Positions 63,369 through 64,000 of a DNA stretch of 64,000 nucleotides are shown here, in pieces; the first letter of the stretch is position 1; every line of letters begins with the position of its first letter. Position numbers and translations under genes: made by a program. Origin of the DNA: an uncultured Cellvibrio sp. Lineage in GTDB: Bacteria; Pseudomonadota; Gammaproteobacteria; Pseudomonadales; Cellvibrionaceae. The stretch is taken from contig CAMLKG010000003.1 in the NCBI GenBank assembly GCA_946480695.1, positions 155,041 through 219,040 of the forward strand, in the 5' to 3' direction. Under the pieces are notes generated by a model. It did no database searches. It was not told the DNA's origin and saw nothing but the letters and a program-made list of their open reading frames with translations.

Positions 63369-64000
63369 TTATTTGCATCCACCTTTCTCCGCTCCCATTC
63401 CACTGCATATCCTAATGATACCGCCACTCATACCTTGGTCACTTCTGGAGGGAGTTTTGCCACTGGCTTCAGAAGGTGCGAATGAGTTCATTACATTCCC
63501 AACGTTACCTTTCAACTCGTATTGTGTAAGCGCTGTTTCTGCCGCTAACATTCCAGTTTTTGGGACAAGCTCCATTGCGTCTTTTCCAAAAATAAAAGTT
63601 TTTCCTATGTCCGCCAATCCATCAGCGATACCCTTCCCACCTAAAGTGAGGTCAACAACGGAGGCTGCACCATCAGCAATCGAGGTATCAGCCCCAAATT
63701 TTTGTAATGTAGTTGATACAACTGATCCTCCAGAGGCACCATCTGCAAATGTTAGTGCTCCGGCAGCAAATGCTAAAGATCCTCCGCTTGCAAGCATTGC
63801 AAAGGATCCAATCGACATTTTTGCGTATCGCATATTAACTTCGGCCGGGTCCATAGTTTTTTGAATTTCGCGCATATTTGCGTCTACTTGCGACATGGTA
63901 AAAGGACTTAAAGTGTTCATTCCGCTGGGATCGATTTTATTAACTGGATCATTTCCCACATAACATCCGCCTGCGCGGATATCGTACCGGCAATACCTCA
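63369..64000 (-). CDS. C-terminal tip of an RHS-family protein (partial at right edge)
   Basis: The minus-strand frame is open to the window edge, so the 5' part is missing. CYVGNDPVNKIDPSGM is the end of an RHS core (DPxG motif), followed by about 180 residues of variable toxin region. This holds a small-residue-rich hydrophobic stretch (FAMLASGGSLAFAAGALTFA) and a C-terminus with paired Cys (RICSGMG, EKGGCK). The toxin class is not recognised. The few residues before the core motif (RYDIRAGG) are unlike a normal RHS end, and a small palindrome (ATCCGC-CTGC-GCGGAT, 63965-63980) sits at that point, so this may be a displaced C-terminal cassette rather than a full gene. Confidence 0.7.
   Translation of the reverse strand, partial: RYCRYDIRAGGCYVGNDPVNKIDPSGMNTLSPFTMSQVDANMREIQKTMDPAEVNMRYAKMSIGSFAMLASGGSLAFAAGALTFADGASGGSVVSTTLQKFGADTSIADGAASVVDLTLGGKGIADGLADIGKTFIFGKDAMELVPKTGMLAAETALTQYELKGNVGNVMNSFAPSEASGKTPSRSDQGMSGGIIRICSGMGAEKGGCK

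Noticed and set aside
1..64000. CRISPR arrays, tRNA or rRNA genes, insertion sequences
   Set aside because: No regularly spaced repeats, no cloverleaf-like or rRNA-like sequence noticed and no transposase-like reading frame; reading by eye could miss a single tRNA.

Overview
The window looks like chromosomal DNA of a plant-polysaccharide-degrading gammaproteobacterium, most likely a Cellvibrio-type member of the Cellvibrionaceae. I infer this from the pectin-utilisation cluster with its TonB-dependent receptor, a large secreted GH3 lipoprotein, a UbiB terminus, and the density of periplasmic and outer-membrane proteins. No rRNA, tRNA, CRISPR array, transposase or integrase is visible.

Layout. 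1-8.8 kb is core-like: the 3' end of ubiB, two signalling proteins (REC-GGDEF-EAL, and a MASE1-PAS hybrid histidine kinase), galT-galK and a membrane protein. 8.8-17.3 kb (minus strand) is a polymorphic-toxin locus: a 2432-residue SpvB/FG-GAP/RHS protein ending in a barnase-type RNase domain, its barstar-type immunity gene 6 bp downstream, then the remnant of a small gene and an intact small secreted protein. 17.4-36.4 kb is a pectin regulon. It holds kduD, kduI, a DUF4861-GH105 lipoprotein, a TonB-dependent receptor and a GH28 polygalacturonase on the minus strand. A divergent control region follows, then uxaA, a three-gene proton-translocating transhydrogenase (pntAA-pntAB-pntB), a VOC protein, kdgK (minus), a fructuronate/tagaturonate reductase and a CE8 pectin methylesterase. 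Together these take pectin from de-esterification and depolymerisation through uptake to KDG and KDPG.

36.8-54.3 kb is the most unusual part: about 19 co-directional, mostly tightly packed or overlapping genes forming what looks like an undescribed type II PKS/FAS-like pathway. It encodes both halves of an indolepyruvate-type 2-oxoacid:ferredoxin oxidoreductase, which would make an arylacetyl-CoA. Between them lies an acyltransferase that lacks the carboxylate-binding Arg. Then come an ACP, an intact ketosynthase and a ketosynthase-like protein without any catalytic residue (chain-length-factor-like). A ketoreductase, a metallo-beta-lactamase-fold hydrolase and two hot-dog proteins follow; one hot-dog protein has only the catalytic Glu and the other only the catalytic His. 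A second ketoreductase is paired with an SDR that has lost its Tyr and Lys. A Tat-exported flavoprotein, two TPR-type envelope proteins, a Lol/MacB-type ABC transporter, a LolA-like carrier and an outer-membrane barrel complete the set. No enoyl reductase is visible. I infer an aryl-primed, unsaturated (polyene-like) lipid that is assembled in the cytoplasm, passed to the periplasm and placed in the outer membrane.

54.4-59.2 kb carries an MBOAT/AlgI-type acyltransferase with two SGNH proteins and an SDR, probably an envelope-glycan O-acylation module. 59.4-62.5 kb has a CsbD-like protein and a GH3 glucosidase. The right end (62.6-64.0 kb) is again RHS-type accessory DNA: a SymE-like protein, a two-helix membrane protein (candidate immunity protein) and the C-terminal tip of another RHS protein running off the edge.
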